Source: Lichtheimia corymbifera B2541
Taxonomy: Eukaryota; Mucoromycota; Mucoromycetes; Mucorales; Lichtheimiaceae
DNA length: 64,000 bases
Direction: 5' to 3'
Assembly (NCBI GenBank): GCA_000697475.1
Contig: JNEU01001176.1
Span: 167,533-231,532, forward strand
Part shown: positions 39,311 to 51,289 of the stretch, piece after piece
How positions within the stretch are numbered: the stretch's first letter is position 1
How the letters are laid out: every line of letters begins with the position of its first letter
The notes under the pieces: generated by a model
Databases searched by the model: none
What the model was told of the DNA's origin: nothing
What the model saw: the letters and a program-made list of their open reading frames with translations, nothing else
Made by a program: the position numbers and the translations under genes

Positions 39311-42300
39311 ATGGAAGTTCCTGCGGACGCCCTTCAGCAATTGGCACCTGTGCTGACGAGCTTATTATCTCCTGATAATGCTCAGAGGTAACTTTGAAGA
39401 AAAAGCACCGTAGAAATCGACTCGGTATCTTATTCCCGTTTGTGTCCGCTATAGATCTGCCGCAGAGACTCAGCTCAATGATCAATGGGTCAAGCAACAA
39501 CCCGATCTCTTGCTTGTCGGATTGGCTCAGTTCGTCGCCCAGAACCCTGAAGTGCAGGTAAAGGAGAGTTTGGATACTGTAACCATGTTTATTAACTTGT
39601 GGGTGGTGATGTCTCTAGTTGCGTTCGCATTGCAGTGTCCTTTTGCGTCGTCTTGCTTTCAAGCAGTTCACTTCGGCTGCTGACCCCGATGCTCGCCTTT
39701 GGGAAATGATCCAGGATAACACCAGAAACAGTGTCAAGGAACTTCTTTTGATGGCTCTTGCCAATGAAACCGATCAAGGCACTCGACACAAAGTTGCCGA
39801 TACCATTGCTGAAGTGGCAAAGACGGATTTGGAAACAAATGGTGAGTAGGCGTGGGGAGGGAGGTTTGTTGTGTGGATGATGGTATCTAATATTAGTTTA
39901 TAGCCAAATGGGACGCACTTCTCAAGGCCTTGTTTGAATGTAGTCAAGCACCCAGCGCTGCTCACCGTGAATCAGCATTCCGTATCTTTGCCTCTGTTCC
40001 TGATTTGATTTCTGATCAGCATGTCGATACCCTCAAGAATGTTTTCCTTACCAGCCTTACTGATGCCGAAAGCCAATCTGTAAGTCGCGTTGTACTTTTT
40101 TTTTCTCCGGGTCTTTGGTGTAGGTAAAACTGACCCATGATTTTGTATTTTTCAGGTCCGCTTGGAATCAATGAAGGCTGCTGCTGCGTACATTGTTCAG
40201 TCCGATGATCAGGTGCAAAAGGCTATGGGTGCTTTGATGCCCAACATGCTCGAGGTAATAACAAAGTAGTAAAAGGGGAGGGAAGAAAGCAGTAACTAAT
40301 ATCAAAGTGGTAGACTCTTGGCCCTGTTGTCGCTTCTCATGATGATCAAACTTTGGTTGATGGCTTGATGGTGCTTATTGAACTCGCTGACAGCGCTCCT
40401 ATTCTTTTCAAGCCTGTTTTGCCCAACTTGTTGTCGGTCATGGTGAATATTGCCAAGGATAAGACCTTTGAAGATCGTACTCGTCAAACTGCTTTGGAGT
40501 TGCTATTGACCCTTGCTGAAGCCAAGACCAGTATGGTGCGCAAGCAGGAGAACTTTGCTAGTGATATCATCCCTGTGGCTATGGAAATGCTTACCGATAT
40601 CGAGGATGATCAATCATGGTACACCACTGATGATGTAAGTATTGGAAAGGGCCCGAAAAAAGTAAATATGGACAAGAAGATTTAATACATTCTTATAGCT
40701 CGATGAAGATGATAACGAGGAGAACTACGTGGTCGGTGAAAGCACCTTGGATAGAATTGCTCGTACCATTGGTGGCAAGGGTGTTGTTCCTGTCGCTTTC
40801 CAATACATTCCTCAAATGCTTCAATCCGGCGAATGGCAACAACGTCGTGGTGCTTTGATGGCTATTTCTTCCATTGCTGAGGGATGCGTCAAGGTCATGA
40901 AGCCTGAGCTTGGTAACATCATCCAAATGGTTACACCTTACCTCAAGGATCCTCATCCACGTGTTCGTTACGCTGCTTGTAATGCTCTTGGTCAAATGTC
41001 TACCGATTTTGCTCCCTATTTGCAAAAGAACTTCCACCAAGCTGTAATCACTTCCATTTTGCCTGTTATGGATGACAGCTCTCAACCTCGTGTACAAGCT
41101 CACGCTGCTGCTGCCATGGTTAACTTTTGTGAGGAGGCTGAAAAGGCAACTTTGGATCCTTATCTTGATGCTATCTTTGAACGCTTGTTGGTCCTTCTTC
41201 AAACTTCCAAGGTGTACGTTCAAGAACAAGCTATCACCACCATTGCCACTGTCGCTGACTCTGCCGAAGACAAGTTTGTCAAGTATCATTCCGTAATCAT
41301 GCCTCTCCTCCTCAATATTTTGCGTGGTGCCACTGATAAGCAATACCGTCTCTTGCGTGGTCGTGCTATTGAATGTGCTTCTTTGATCGGTCTCGCTATT
41401 GGCAAGGATGGATTTGCTCCCTACACTCAAGACTTTATCCAGATCTTGGCTGAGATCCAGCAATCAGTGACTGATCCTGATGATATTCAAACCACTTACT
41501 TGCTTGCTGCTTGGGCTCGTATGTGCAAGATGATGGGTCAAGACTTTTTGCCCTATCTTCCCAACATTATGCCACCTCTTCTTCAATCCGCACGTGTCAC
41601 TCCTGAATTCACCTTTGTTGATCCCGAGGAAGAAGATGTTGAGGCTAAGTATCCTTCCGAAGACGGCTGGGAATTTGTTGGTATCAATGGTCAACAAATT
41701 GGTATCAAGACCTCGGTCCTTGAAGAAAAGCACACTGCCATTGAAATGCTTGTGAGCTATGCACGTGATCTCGGTGCTGGTTTCTTGCCCTATGTTCCTC
41801 AAGTCTTGGAGATTGCACTTCCTCTTCTCAAGTTTTACTTCCACGATGGTGTTCGTCATGCTGCAGCTGCCCTTATCCCCTTGTTGCTTCGTGATGCAAA
41901 GGAAGCCAATATCGCACCCAACGAATTGCAAACTATGTGGAACACTATCTTTGAAAAGGTCATGAACATCATGAACAAGGAAGACGACATCACTTTCCTC
42001 GCTCAATTGTACTCTACTTTCTACGAGTGTGTCGAGGTGCTTGGTGAGAACTCTTTGCAACCCGCCCATCTTGAAGCCTTCACTAGTGCTGCTGAAGGTC
42101 AACTCAAGATGTATCTTGAACGTTTGACTTTGCAAGAAGCTGAGAAGCAAAATGGTGAATACGATCCTGAGGATGATGAACAGGCTATGGAGGATGAGAT
42201 CACCGAAGAGGATGCTCTTAGTGAACTTGCACGTGCTTTCCAAGCCATCTTCAAGACCCATCAAGCCGTTTTCTTGCCTTACTTTGAAAAGCTGTTGCCA

Positions 42301-42990
42301 TTGGTTGTGCAATTCCTCAACCACCCCAGTATGGCTGCTCGTCAATGGGCTGTATGTATCTTTGACGATTTTGTGGAATACCTTGGCCCTGTTTCTTTCA
42401 ACTACTCCAACTACTTTATGCAAAGCATGGTCAATGCTCTTCAAGATCCTGCTCCCGAAGTGCGACAAGCTGCTGCTTATGGTCTTGGTGTGTGTGGTCA
42501 ATTTGGTGGTCCTCAATATGCCGATGTGTGTGCTGGTTCGCTCAATGCACTCTTTGGCATCATCAATGCACCCAACGCTCGTGATGAATCCGTAGTGTTC
42601 GTAACTGAAAATGCCATTTCTGCCGTATCCAAGATCTGCAAGTACAATAGCAGCAAGTTTGCTTTGGATGAAGTCTTGTCGGCTTGGTTTGCATCCCTTC
42701 CCATCATCTACGATGAACTTGAAGCTATCAGCGTATACACTTATCTTTTGGAATTGCTGGAGCAGAACCATCCTAGCATCTTGGGTCAAAACAACGCAAA
42801 CATCCCCAACTTGGTCAAGATTTTCACTGAGGTCCTCGCAGCTGATATTCTTCAACCCGAACTTACTGGCCGCGTTGTTAACAGTCTCAAGGTTATCCTT
42901 GGTGGTGTGGATGATGCTGCTCGATCACAGCTTTGGAATGCTATTCCTGTCGACACCAGAGCCATCCTTCAAGAGAAGGGTTACGTCTAG
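39311..42990 (+). CDS. PSE1: Karyopherin beta-3 / importin-5 (Kap121/Pse1)
   Basis: Seven exons join in phase: 39311-39387, 39455-39557, 39619-39841, 39904-40079, 40156-40254, 40314-40634 and 40699-42990, giving 1096 residues (yeast Kap121 has 1089). HEAT repeats run throughout. Typical points are LLSPDNAQRSAAETQL at the N-terminus, LLTLAEAKTSMVRK, YIPQMLQSGEWQQRRGALMA, HPRVRYAACNALGQMSTDFA and an acidic insert (EDDEQAMEDEITEED). It imports ribosomal proteins, histones and many other cargoes and acts in mitotic spindle regulation in yeast. The last exon is long (2.3 kb) and codon use is strongly biased toward GCT/CTT/AAG, which suggests high expression. The minus strand stays open over much of it as a by-product. 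Confidence 0.96.
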
Positions 42991-43348
42991 ATTTCTTTTT
43001 TTTCTTTTCTCTTACTTTTTTCCTCCCTCTCCCAACTTGTCATCATATAACACACTGCGCATCATTTCTTCTCTTTGTCTCTCGCTCTTGGTTCTGTAAT
43101 ACAATCTAATTGGCCCCTATCGTATTCCCCAAACTCACATTTTGCTCCCTTTTGCCCTTTATAACTACACACACACACTCACTCTCACAACAGCAATCTT
43201 TATTATCAATCATAAAACATTCACCCTGCTTTACAGTACGCTTAAGAATGACCATTTTATTGTTTGATCTGTTAACTATATGCAACACCACACAAGGCAG
43301 CGTGGTGGAATTTGATTTACTGGAAAACAGCGTACATACGCTATATAG

Positions 43349-43561
43349 CTAAACGGCCATTATGTCAAGCATCAATATTATAACGATGACAAGCGCCTCG
43401 GCACGACATACGGACCGATCGACCACGGCGAATATAGTGATCTGAGCTTTTCGTTGTGACGATGGCTGTACACGTGGGGTGTAGCCGTTGATCATGTAAG
43501 CACCATTTGCATATATAAAGTAAACCACGTCATTGTTGACAGCATATCTATTTCCACTCAT
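43349..43561 (-). CDS. Candidate small membrane protein
   Basis: A single-exon frame of 70 residues from ATG 43561 to a TAG at 43349, with a hydrophobic C-terminus (ALVIVIILMLDIM) that could be a tail anchor. It is divergent from the P450 gene and convergent with PSE1. Support is only composition and an ATG, so it may be chance. Confidence 0.28.
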   Translation of the reverse strand: MSGNRYAVNNDVVYFIYANGAYMINGYTPRVQPSSQRKAQITIFAVVDRSVCRAEALVIVIILMLDIMAV

Positions 43562-43778
43562 AGCCACGTTCGACAAAAAAAGGAACAATGGAATGAGGCG
43601 TTGTTGGTTATAGCAGGGAGAAGGCGAGATTTTGTAAGCGTCAATTGCATCGTTTGGGGAAAAACTGACCGCATCACATTGCCCCAGCCATTCCTCACCG
43701 TAAATTTAACCGGCCAGTTTCGGGGAGAATCTCATTTATACTTCTTTCTTTCCCACTTTCACTTTTTGACACGACCTA

Positions 43779-45988
43779 ATGGACACTGAAACTATCATTC
43801 ATACATTTGAAAGCTCTCTTCAGTATATCACTGAAACAATCCACAACCGCGAACGCATGCAAAAAGTGGGTGCTGTAGCAGCCATCTCAGTAGCAACATA
43901 TTTTGTCACTTCGGTAAGCATCCATGGCATGATCCGTGAATACGAAAATCAATAACACAGATGATGTATCATGATAGAAACTCTACGACGCCTTCCTTGG
44001 CCCCCTAAGTGGTATTCCTGGCCCTTTGACTATGAAGTTTGTGGATGCTCGCTTCTCGGGTAAAATGGAGAAAACCCCTGGAACAAGGCAAGTCCGCGTA
44101 TAGCATCCCTTCCACCATTGATCATGCCGTTGCTGACTTGAACTTTAGCTATCGCTCGTTCATGAAATGGCAAAATGAGTATGGACAAATCGTGCGAATT
44201 GGCCCAAAGCATATCTCGGTTTCCAGCAAGGAAATGCTTAAGCAGGTCCTTCAAAAGGATGATCTCACTAAGGGTCCTGCCTATGAGCGTCTTCATTGTA
44301 AGTGCTACATACTGTTTTCCATTAAGGAGATGTATACTAACAAGGACGATCGGTTTGTGCAGTGCATGGCGGAATCAACATGTTCAATACGGTCAATAAG
44401 GATTTTCATAAGCAGCGGGTAACACAACAAATGATACGATCTGTGAAACGCTCCTCATTTTAATTGCATAACCTTCCCACAGAGACGGGTCGTGTCCCCT
44501 GCCTTTTCCGTCAAGTACCTTAATTCGCTGGAACCCTACATGACTGACATGACAGAGGCGTTTTTACGTCGTATGGATAAGGATATTGAAGAGACGCGTG
44601 GGTCTGGTGACTATGGCGTCGTGGATATTTGGGCGTTGCTGCAATATCTTGCATTGGTACGCATGGTTTGACATGATATACCGGCCAATGGGAATACCAC
44701 ACATGTTCTGATCTTCAAAATACACTCGTACAGGACATCATCGGTGAGACTGCTTTTGGACGTACATTCAATATGCTTGAAGGCAATGATCATCTCGTGC
44801 CAAGGAATATCACCAAGACAATGGAAACGGGCACTTATGTACGTGACACTACTACAATATGCTTTACATACGCCATTTTCTTATAAGGTTTCCTTAGATC
44901 ATCGCACATCCCATCCTCGGTACAATCAAGGCATTGTTTTCTCTCGGTGATGTGATGTCAGCTGTGCATGAATTGCAAGCAGTATGTAGCAATGTCAACT
45001 CAGCTTCTTGTCATCGTGGGATTAATTGGTTGTATCATCCATGTTGTAGTTTATGAAAAAGATCATCATCGAGCGTATTGAAGGAGGCGAAAAGGCAAGA
45101 CGCAATGACATTCTTCAAATTTTGATCGATACACAACAAGCAAAGGAAGCCGATGATCGCCTTACTGCCCACGCTATTGCTCACGAGACCGTTCTCTTTT
45201 TGATTGCTGGTTCTGAAACAACAAGCAATACCACTGGATTCGCCATTTATGAATTGTTGAAGAACCCACACACTTTGGATGCTTTGCGTGCAGAAATCGA
45301 TGCCGTTCCCATGGAGCCAGGTCAAAAGTATTTCCATCACGAGCAACTGAAGCAGTAAGTGATTTCTCCAATACTCGCATAGTATACCCATCACTCTTCT
45401 GACAACATTTTTGTATTATAGCCTTCCTTATCTTAATGCTGTTATCGACGAGACCTTGCGGTTGGATCCCATTAGTGTCAATGGTATGGAACGACGTGCC
45501 GATCATGATATTGTGTTGGGTGGCAATCTTGTTGTACCAAAAGGAGTGAGTATATTGAGACCCATAATATATATGTATGATTGACTGAACAAAACGATCC
45601 ACATAGACTGTCGTTCATTGCAATTCTTACCATGCCCATATCAACCCTGACTACTGGCCTGAACCTACCAAGTTTATCCCTGAGAGATGGCTTGAAGGAT
45701 CTTCCATTCCTGCAGATACCAGTGCATTCTTCCCCTACAGTATTGGGTAAGTATAGGCATGTTAATATTTATTCTACGATAAGCTCATCATGATTGGTAT
45801 TCAGCTCAAGAAACTGCATTGGCAAAGGATTTGCACAGCAAGAGATGCGCTTATCCATTGCCCATATTGTCAAGCTCTATGACATCCAGCCAATTCCTCA
45901 AGAGATGGAAGACGCTAAGGAACGACGATCATTTGTTACACTAGCAGTTAAAAAGAACAGCTTCAAGATTCAAGCTAAGCGTAGATAA
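43779..45988 (+). CDS. Cytochrome P450 monooxygenase
   Basis: Eleven exons join in phase: 43779-43913, 43978-44087, 44149-44297, 44363-44418, 44483-44656, 44734-44838, 44898-44981, 45050-45354, 45422-45545, 45607-45746 and 45805-45988, giving 521 residues. The intron after 44087 has a GC donor (AAG|GCAAGT). An N-terminal hydrophobic segment (about 31-45) anchors it to the endoplasmic reticulum. The I-helix oxygen-binding motif AGSETT, the K-helix ETLR (ExxR), the PERW motif and the haem loop PYSIGSRNCIGKG (Cys about 465) are present. Substrate cannot be told; the general look is of fungal CYP families that oxidise lipids, alkanes or xenobiotics. The canonical Phe of the haem motif is replaced by Tyr. 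Confidence 0.93.
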
Positions 45989-46531
45989 ATCCATACATAC
46001 ATACATATGCTATATATCATTCTGTCATATCTGCATGAGTAAACCATCTTCATCTTCTGTCATATACTAATAAATGGATGCTTATCTTACAAGATCCAAA
46101 TCACAAGAGAGGAACGTGCGTTGTGAAGCTAAAGCGACCCTTTAATTGAACATCATTCACAAGAGCTAGACTGCGAGGTACAATGAATTGCTCTGATGGG
46201 GAAATCATACATCAGATTGGGAATATTCTATCTTTTGGGAGTGCATTGTGCAAAGGTGGAAGAATAGACGTGAGGTAGCACTCGACACGTGATGGGCATT
46301 ATATGCAGGGTGGATCAATCTATGAAGTTGCATTTACAAGGCTGACAGGTTGCATAAAGGATAGTAGCTGCCATCGAATAGCGTGTGAAGCACGATAATA
46401 GCTTGCAAGAATCGTTCAAGATGATAGCATCAAGCACAATGAAAAAGCTGACAAGGGATCCGTAAGAACAATGGCTCTTTATCCACGCATCATATATATC
46501 CACTTTCCCTGCATCCCATACGCCAAACCAG
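45989..46531. other. Intergenic region after the P450
   Basis: Contains the P450 3' end (AATAAATGG at about 46070) and no supported gene. Confidence 0.5.
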
Positions 46532-46589
46532 TATCCATATCCATATCCATATCCATATCCATATCCATATCTATATCCATATCCATATG
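46532..46589. repeat. Hexanucleotide microsatellite (CCATAT)n
   Basis: About nine CCATAT units with one CTATAT variant. Confidence 0.95.
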
Positions 46590-46599
46590 AGTCGTATGT

Positions 46600-47200
46600 A
46601 TTGAAAGCAAGTTGCTACATGAACATAAAGTTGGTTCTCTATAATGGCTATATGCTGTTCACGTGAAAAGGCCGTAACACAGGTTGCTGCAAGTAGAGAA
46701 CGCTGCTCGCGACAATGGAGTGAAAACCTCGCTAATAGTAACAGCTGCATTGAATGCTGCTACGATTGGAAGAGGAGTGTACAAGAGAACGTGCAGTGTC
46801 AGGAAACGCGGGTGTTATAGTGGGGTGCACACGCCATGGAACTTGCCATTCAGTCAAAAACAATCGGATCAAGGCAGTTGTAGCAATGACATGATGGGTT
46901 GAAGCAGGACAATTGTTCGCAGCTGGTAGTTGTAGTTGAATGGAGAAACAGTTGAGAATGGAGGGGCAAGAGACAAGAGTTGAGAGTGGAAGAAGTGGGA
47001 AATTTAAAAAGGGCAGGCATTGCCCTACAAATCCATGCACACTATAATTAATCCATGACCTTAATTGCCTCTCTCGAACCTGAAACTTTCACACAAGATG
47101 CTCTTAGGCATGCTGATCAACTTTGTTTTAATAAAGAACCCTCACTTCATTTAAAAATTTTGAATGGGAGGGTATAATGTGGGGTTTACATGGGCGGTCG
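46600..47200. repeat. Dispersed block C, copy 2
   Basis: 46775-47180 is almost identical to 27640-28060, including the CACACGCCATGGAACTTGCC stretch and the following core unit. The left part (46600-46770) is more diverged. Confidence 0.85.
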
Positions 47201-47700
47201 GAAATGGGGTACGCGCCGGATTTATGATTTATCGAAGTAGTATGTATTAACTTGGGATTGCCCATTTCGATCCTGAAACTTGGTCAGAAGGTTCGCTGCG
47301 GCATGCTGATCACTTGCATTCATTTAAAAATCGCAGGCTTCACTATAAAAGTTTTGAATGCGGGCGACCCCAAATGTAGGATGGACGATGACAAAAGTAA
47401 GTTCGACGCTCCCTAAGCCTGAGATCGCCCATCTCGAGCCTGAAAATTTCATACAAGGTACTTTCGACCGCGACGAGCAATTTCGTCCTCATAAAGATGC
47501 TACGCTTCATTATGAAGATTTTGAATGGCAGCGTCTAAATGTTTGGACGAGAACATAGATAAGATGTACGGGCCGCGCCCGCCGATATTGGCCATCCCGA
47601 ACATGAAACTTGGTCAGAAGGTGCTCTCGGCCACGTTGATCACTTTGGTCTCATAAAGACATTACACTTCATTATGACAATTTGAAAAAACACGCGCCTT
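47080..47700 (+). repeat. Tandem core units of about 150-185 bp, array 2
   Basis: Four units start at about 47086, 47270, 47449 and 47597. The first two match units at 27952 and 28147 in order, so this array was duplicated together with block C. Confidence 0.75.
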
Positions 47701-47875
47701 TATGTTTTACCTATGCTGTGATGAGAGTGATGATATATGAGAAATGGTGTTTGTTCATTGTGAAGCATCATGCAAATGAGCCGTGTTACACAAACGCGTC
47801 CCTACGCATCTTCGGCTCTATCAGAGCCTACCTACTTAACAATGAACAAAGGTCACCTTTCATATAGCATTATGG

Positions 47876-48243
47876 TTACAGCATATGTAAAACATAAAGA
47901 TGCCCATAACTAAAAATTCTACAAAGAAACGTGGGGCCTTCAATCGAACAAAGTTGCTCGTCGGGGTGAAGCGCACCTTGGGTGCAAGTTTCACGATCGT
48001 CGTGGCCGATCTCAGATTCAGCCAATGTCACCACCAGCCAAAGTGAATCGAGGTCGACCTCTTGAATTTTTTTTGACGAGACTGGTGGTAACATTGGCTG
48101 AATCTGAGATCGGCCACGACGATCGTGAAACTTGCACCCAAGGTGCGCTTCACCCCGACGAGCAACTTTGTTCGATTGAAGGCCCCACGTTTCTTTGTAG
48201 AATTTTTAGTTATGGGCATCTTTATGTTTTACATATGCTTTAA
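47876..48243. repeat. Palindrome, arms about 160 bp, practically identical
   Basis: Arms 47876-48037 and 48082-48243 are reverse complements; the innermost 150 bp show no mismatch by eye. The spacer of about 44 bp contains GGTCGACCTC and a T-run. The arms carry the core unit and the GGTGCGCTTCACCCCGACGA segment found in other copies. Confidence 0.9.
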
Positions 48244-49205
48244 GCGTGATGCTATATGACAAGCGGTCTTTGTTCATTGTCAAGTAGGTAGACCCCGATA
48301 GAGCCGAAGATGCAGACGGACTTCTTTGTGCAACACAGCTCATTTGCATGATACTTCACAATGAACAAACACCACTTGCCATATAGCATCAGGGTTTCAG
48401 CATATGTAAAAACGTAAAAGCGCCTGTATCTAGGATTGGCAAGCTGTATTGTGAAACATGATTGACAAGGTGCGCTCGACCACGATGAGCAATATTGTTC
48501 TATGAAAGAGTCCATGTTCCATTGTAAAGTTTAGAGATAAATGCACTTTCTCGTTTATACATATGCTGAAAAGCATGATGCTATATGACAAGTGATGTTT
48601 GTTCATTGACAAGTAGCTTGACCCTGATAGGGCAAAAGATGCGCAGGGGCGTGCTTGTGCAACACAGCTCATTTGCATGATACTTCACAATGAACAAACA
48701 TCACTAGTCATATATAGCATCATGGTTTCAGCATATGTAAAAACGTAAAACTGTCTGTATCTAGGATGGGCAAGCTGTATCGTGAAACATGATTGACAAG
48801 GTGCGCTCGACCACGACGAGCAATATTGGTCTATGAAAGAGCCCATGTTTCATTGTAAAGTTTAGAGATAAATGCACTTTTTCATTTTTACATATGATAA
48901 AAAGCATTATGCTATATGACAAGTGGCGTTTGTTCATTGTCAAGTAGCTCGACCCTGATAGAGCGGAAGATGCGCAGGGGCGTGCATGTGTAATACAGTT
49001 CATTTGCATGATACTTCACAATGATCAAACACCAGTTGTCATATAGCATCATGTTTTTCAGCATATGCAAAAACGTAAATGTGCCTGTATCTCTCAACTT
49101 TACAATCAAACATGGGCTCTTTCATAGAACTATATTGCTCGTCGTGGTCGAGCGCACCTTGTCAATCATGTTTCACGATCAAGCTTGCCAATCCTAGATA
49201 CAGGC
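48232..49205. repeat. Tandem array, period about 330 bp, about three units
   Basis: The landmark CATTTGCATGATACTTCACA recurs at 48341, 48670 and 49001 (spacings 329 and 331). Each unit has a core copy and a module with terminal inverted repeats (see findings). A further unit in reverse orientation follows at 49205-49380. Confidence 0.85.
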
Positions 49206-49379
49206 ACTTCTACGTTTTTACATATGCTGAAAGCGTGATGCTATATGACAAGTGATGTTTGTTCATTGTGAAGTATCATGCAAATGAGCTGTGTTACACA
49301 TGCACGCCAGTGTGCATCTTCCGCTCTATTGGGGTCTACCTACTTGATAATGAACAAACACCACTTGTTATATAGCATT

Positions 49380-49740
49380 ATGGTTACAGCATATGTAAAA
49401 CATAAAGGTGCCCATCACCAAAAATTTCACAAAGAAACGTGGGGTCTTCAGTCGAACAAAGTTACCCGTCGGGGTGAAGCGCACCTTGGGTGCAAGTTTC
49501 ACGATCGCCGTGGCCGATCTCAGATTTCGCAATGTCACCACCAGCCAAAGTGAACCTGGGTCGACCTCTTGATTTTTTTTTCGACTTTGGCTGGTGGCGA
49601 CATTGCGTGAATCTGAGATCGGCCACGGCGATCGTGAAACTTGCACCCAAGGTGCGCTTCACCCCGACGAGCAACTTTGTTCGATTGAAGACCCCACGTT
49701 TCATTGTAAAGTTTAGAGATACAGGCACCTTTATTTTTTT
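49380..49740. repeat. Palindrome, arms about 155-175 bp
   Basis: Arms about 49380-49562 and 49581-49740 pair around a short T-rich spacer. The centre extends to ACCACCAGCCAAAGT / ACTTTGGCTGGTGGC. Arms differ at a few positions (GTTACCC versus GTTGCTC), unlike the 48.06 kb palindrome. Confidence 0.85.
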
Positions 49741-50310
49741 ACTATGCTGTAAGCGTGATGCTATATGTCAAGTGGTCTTTGTTCATTGTCAAGTAGGTAG
49801 ACCCCAATAGAACGGAAAATGCACACTGGCGTGCATGTGCAACACAGCTCATTTGCATGATACTTCACAATGAACAAACACCACTTGCCATATAGCATCA
49901 TGGTTTCAGCATATGTAAAAACGTAAAAGCGCCTGTATCTCTAAACTTTACAATGAAACGTGGGATCTTCGATAGAACAATATTGCTCGTCGGGGTGAAG
50001 CGCACCTTGTGTGCAAGTTTCACGATCAACCTCGCCAACCCAGATTTCGCAATGTTACCACCAGCCAAAGTGGATCCGGGTGTCAACCTCTTTGGCTGGT
50101 AGCGGCGTCGGGTGTATCTTGGATTGACCATGATGGAACATGAGGTTGGGCAGTATATGCTTTCGACCCTGACGAGCAACCTTGTTCTATTAAAGATCCC
50201 GCGCTTCATTGTAAAGTTCTGAGTTAATGGCGTCTTTATGTTTTTAGTATGAGATATAAGCGTGATGCTATATGAAAGGAGGCCTTTGTTCATTGTCAAT
50301 TGCCACGCTT
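49741..50310. repeat. Foldback-family units leading into block B
   Basis: Contains another inverted-repeat module (about 49743-49915), a reverse core copy (about 49955-50035), a decayed centre (CCAGCCAAAG ... CTTTGGCTGG at 50058-50098) and a core copy at about 50145-50225. The order matches 25.86-26.26 kb. Confidence 0.75.
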
Positions 50311-51260
50311 ATATTACAGTCAAAGATCCAGAAGTACCTGTTTGTGCAACCAAGTCGAAGGATCAATCCTATTGGTTGAGGCATGCATGATCGATCCTTC
50401 TCCTGTCTGCTTATAGAAAGGTCCGCCTATGATGGTGCGTACGGAATGGTCCGTTCTTATATAAGGTTGCATAAGATAGCGTTAGCTGGAAATGGTCATA
50501 GGTAAGCATGGTGTGTTAACGTGCTCGTGTCACCACAACTCACTTTTTCTTGAACATAAAGAATTAAGCTTACAACAGACCACCAACAAGTTTATATAAC
50601 ATACACAATGTTGAACATCATCGCTCTCGCGTTTATTATCTTTGCAATACAAGTGTTTGATAAAACTCACTAACTTTCACCTATAACAAAAGCATCTTGA
50701 TATAAATGCTCCAACCCCCGTTTTTCAAATATCATGTTCCCCTTTTCGATCCATAAACCAATATGTGTTTCACATCCTGCACATCATATGCGCTAATAGT
50801 ACGATACCCTTCTGAATACAGTGTTTGACCCCATCTTCATTCAGTGAAAACGTCGCAGCATAGCACATGGTAGTATGGGTGTTTATAAAGTGAAGATGAT
50901 AAAAGGATACGGATGAATTATATACTAAGGGTCAACAGGGATAACTATGTCGTTGTGTTCTTGGCTGCTGCATGTATCGTCTTGAGTACTCCGATGTCAA
51001 CCATGGCTGTAAAACAACCTTTCGTCAAAGATATAAGCCCCTTCGCCAACTCAATCTAATCCATCGTGTATCCTCGGCTGTATCCACATGTATGATCCAT
51101 TCTTCTTTACTGACGACGCGCCAGGTAACCAAAGGAGCATTCCAGATTTCTCTCTCGCTTGATTGCATCCATCGTCATAGCCATTGCAAGTTCGATACTG
51201 CTGCTCATCCTTTTCCATTCGGCTCCCTTTTCCTTGGTCACTTTCCATCGTAGCTCAACC
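50260..51260. repeat. Dispersed block B, copy 2
   Basis: Same orientation and order as 26230-27290, more diverged; includes the GGTCCGTTCTTATATAAG stretch and the broken frame at about 50960-51260. Confidence 0.8.
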
Positions 51261-51289
51261 AGGTGAAGATTGCTTGTATTGCAGTGTAC

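Noticed and set aside
40693..42855. Long minus-strand open frames across the PSE1 last exon
   Set aside because: They lie opposite a complete, phase-correct karyopherin exon with strong codon bias, which leaves the other strand open by chance.
47876..48243. CRISPR-like array
   Set aside because: Repeats are long, inverted and unequal in spacing, and the organism is a eukaryote.
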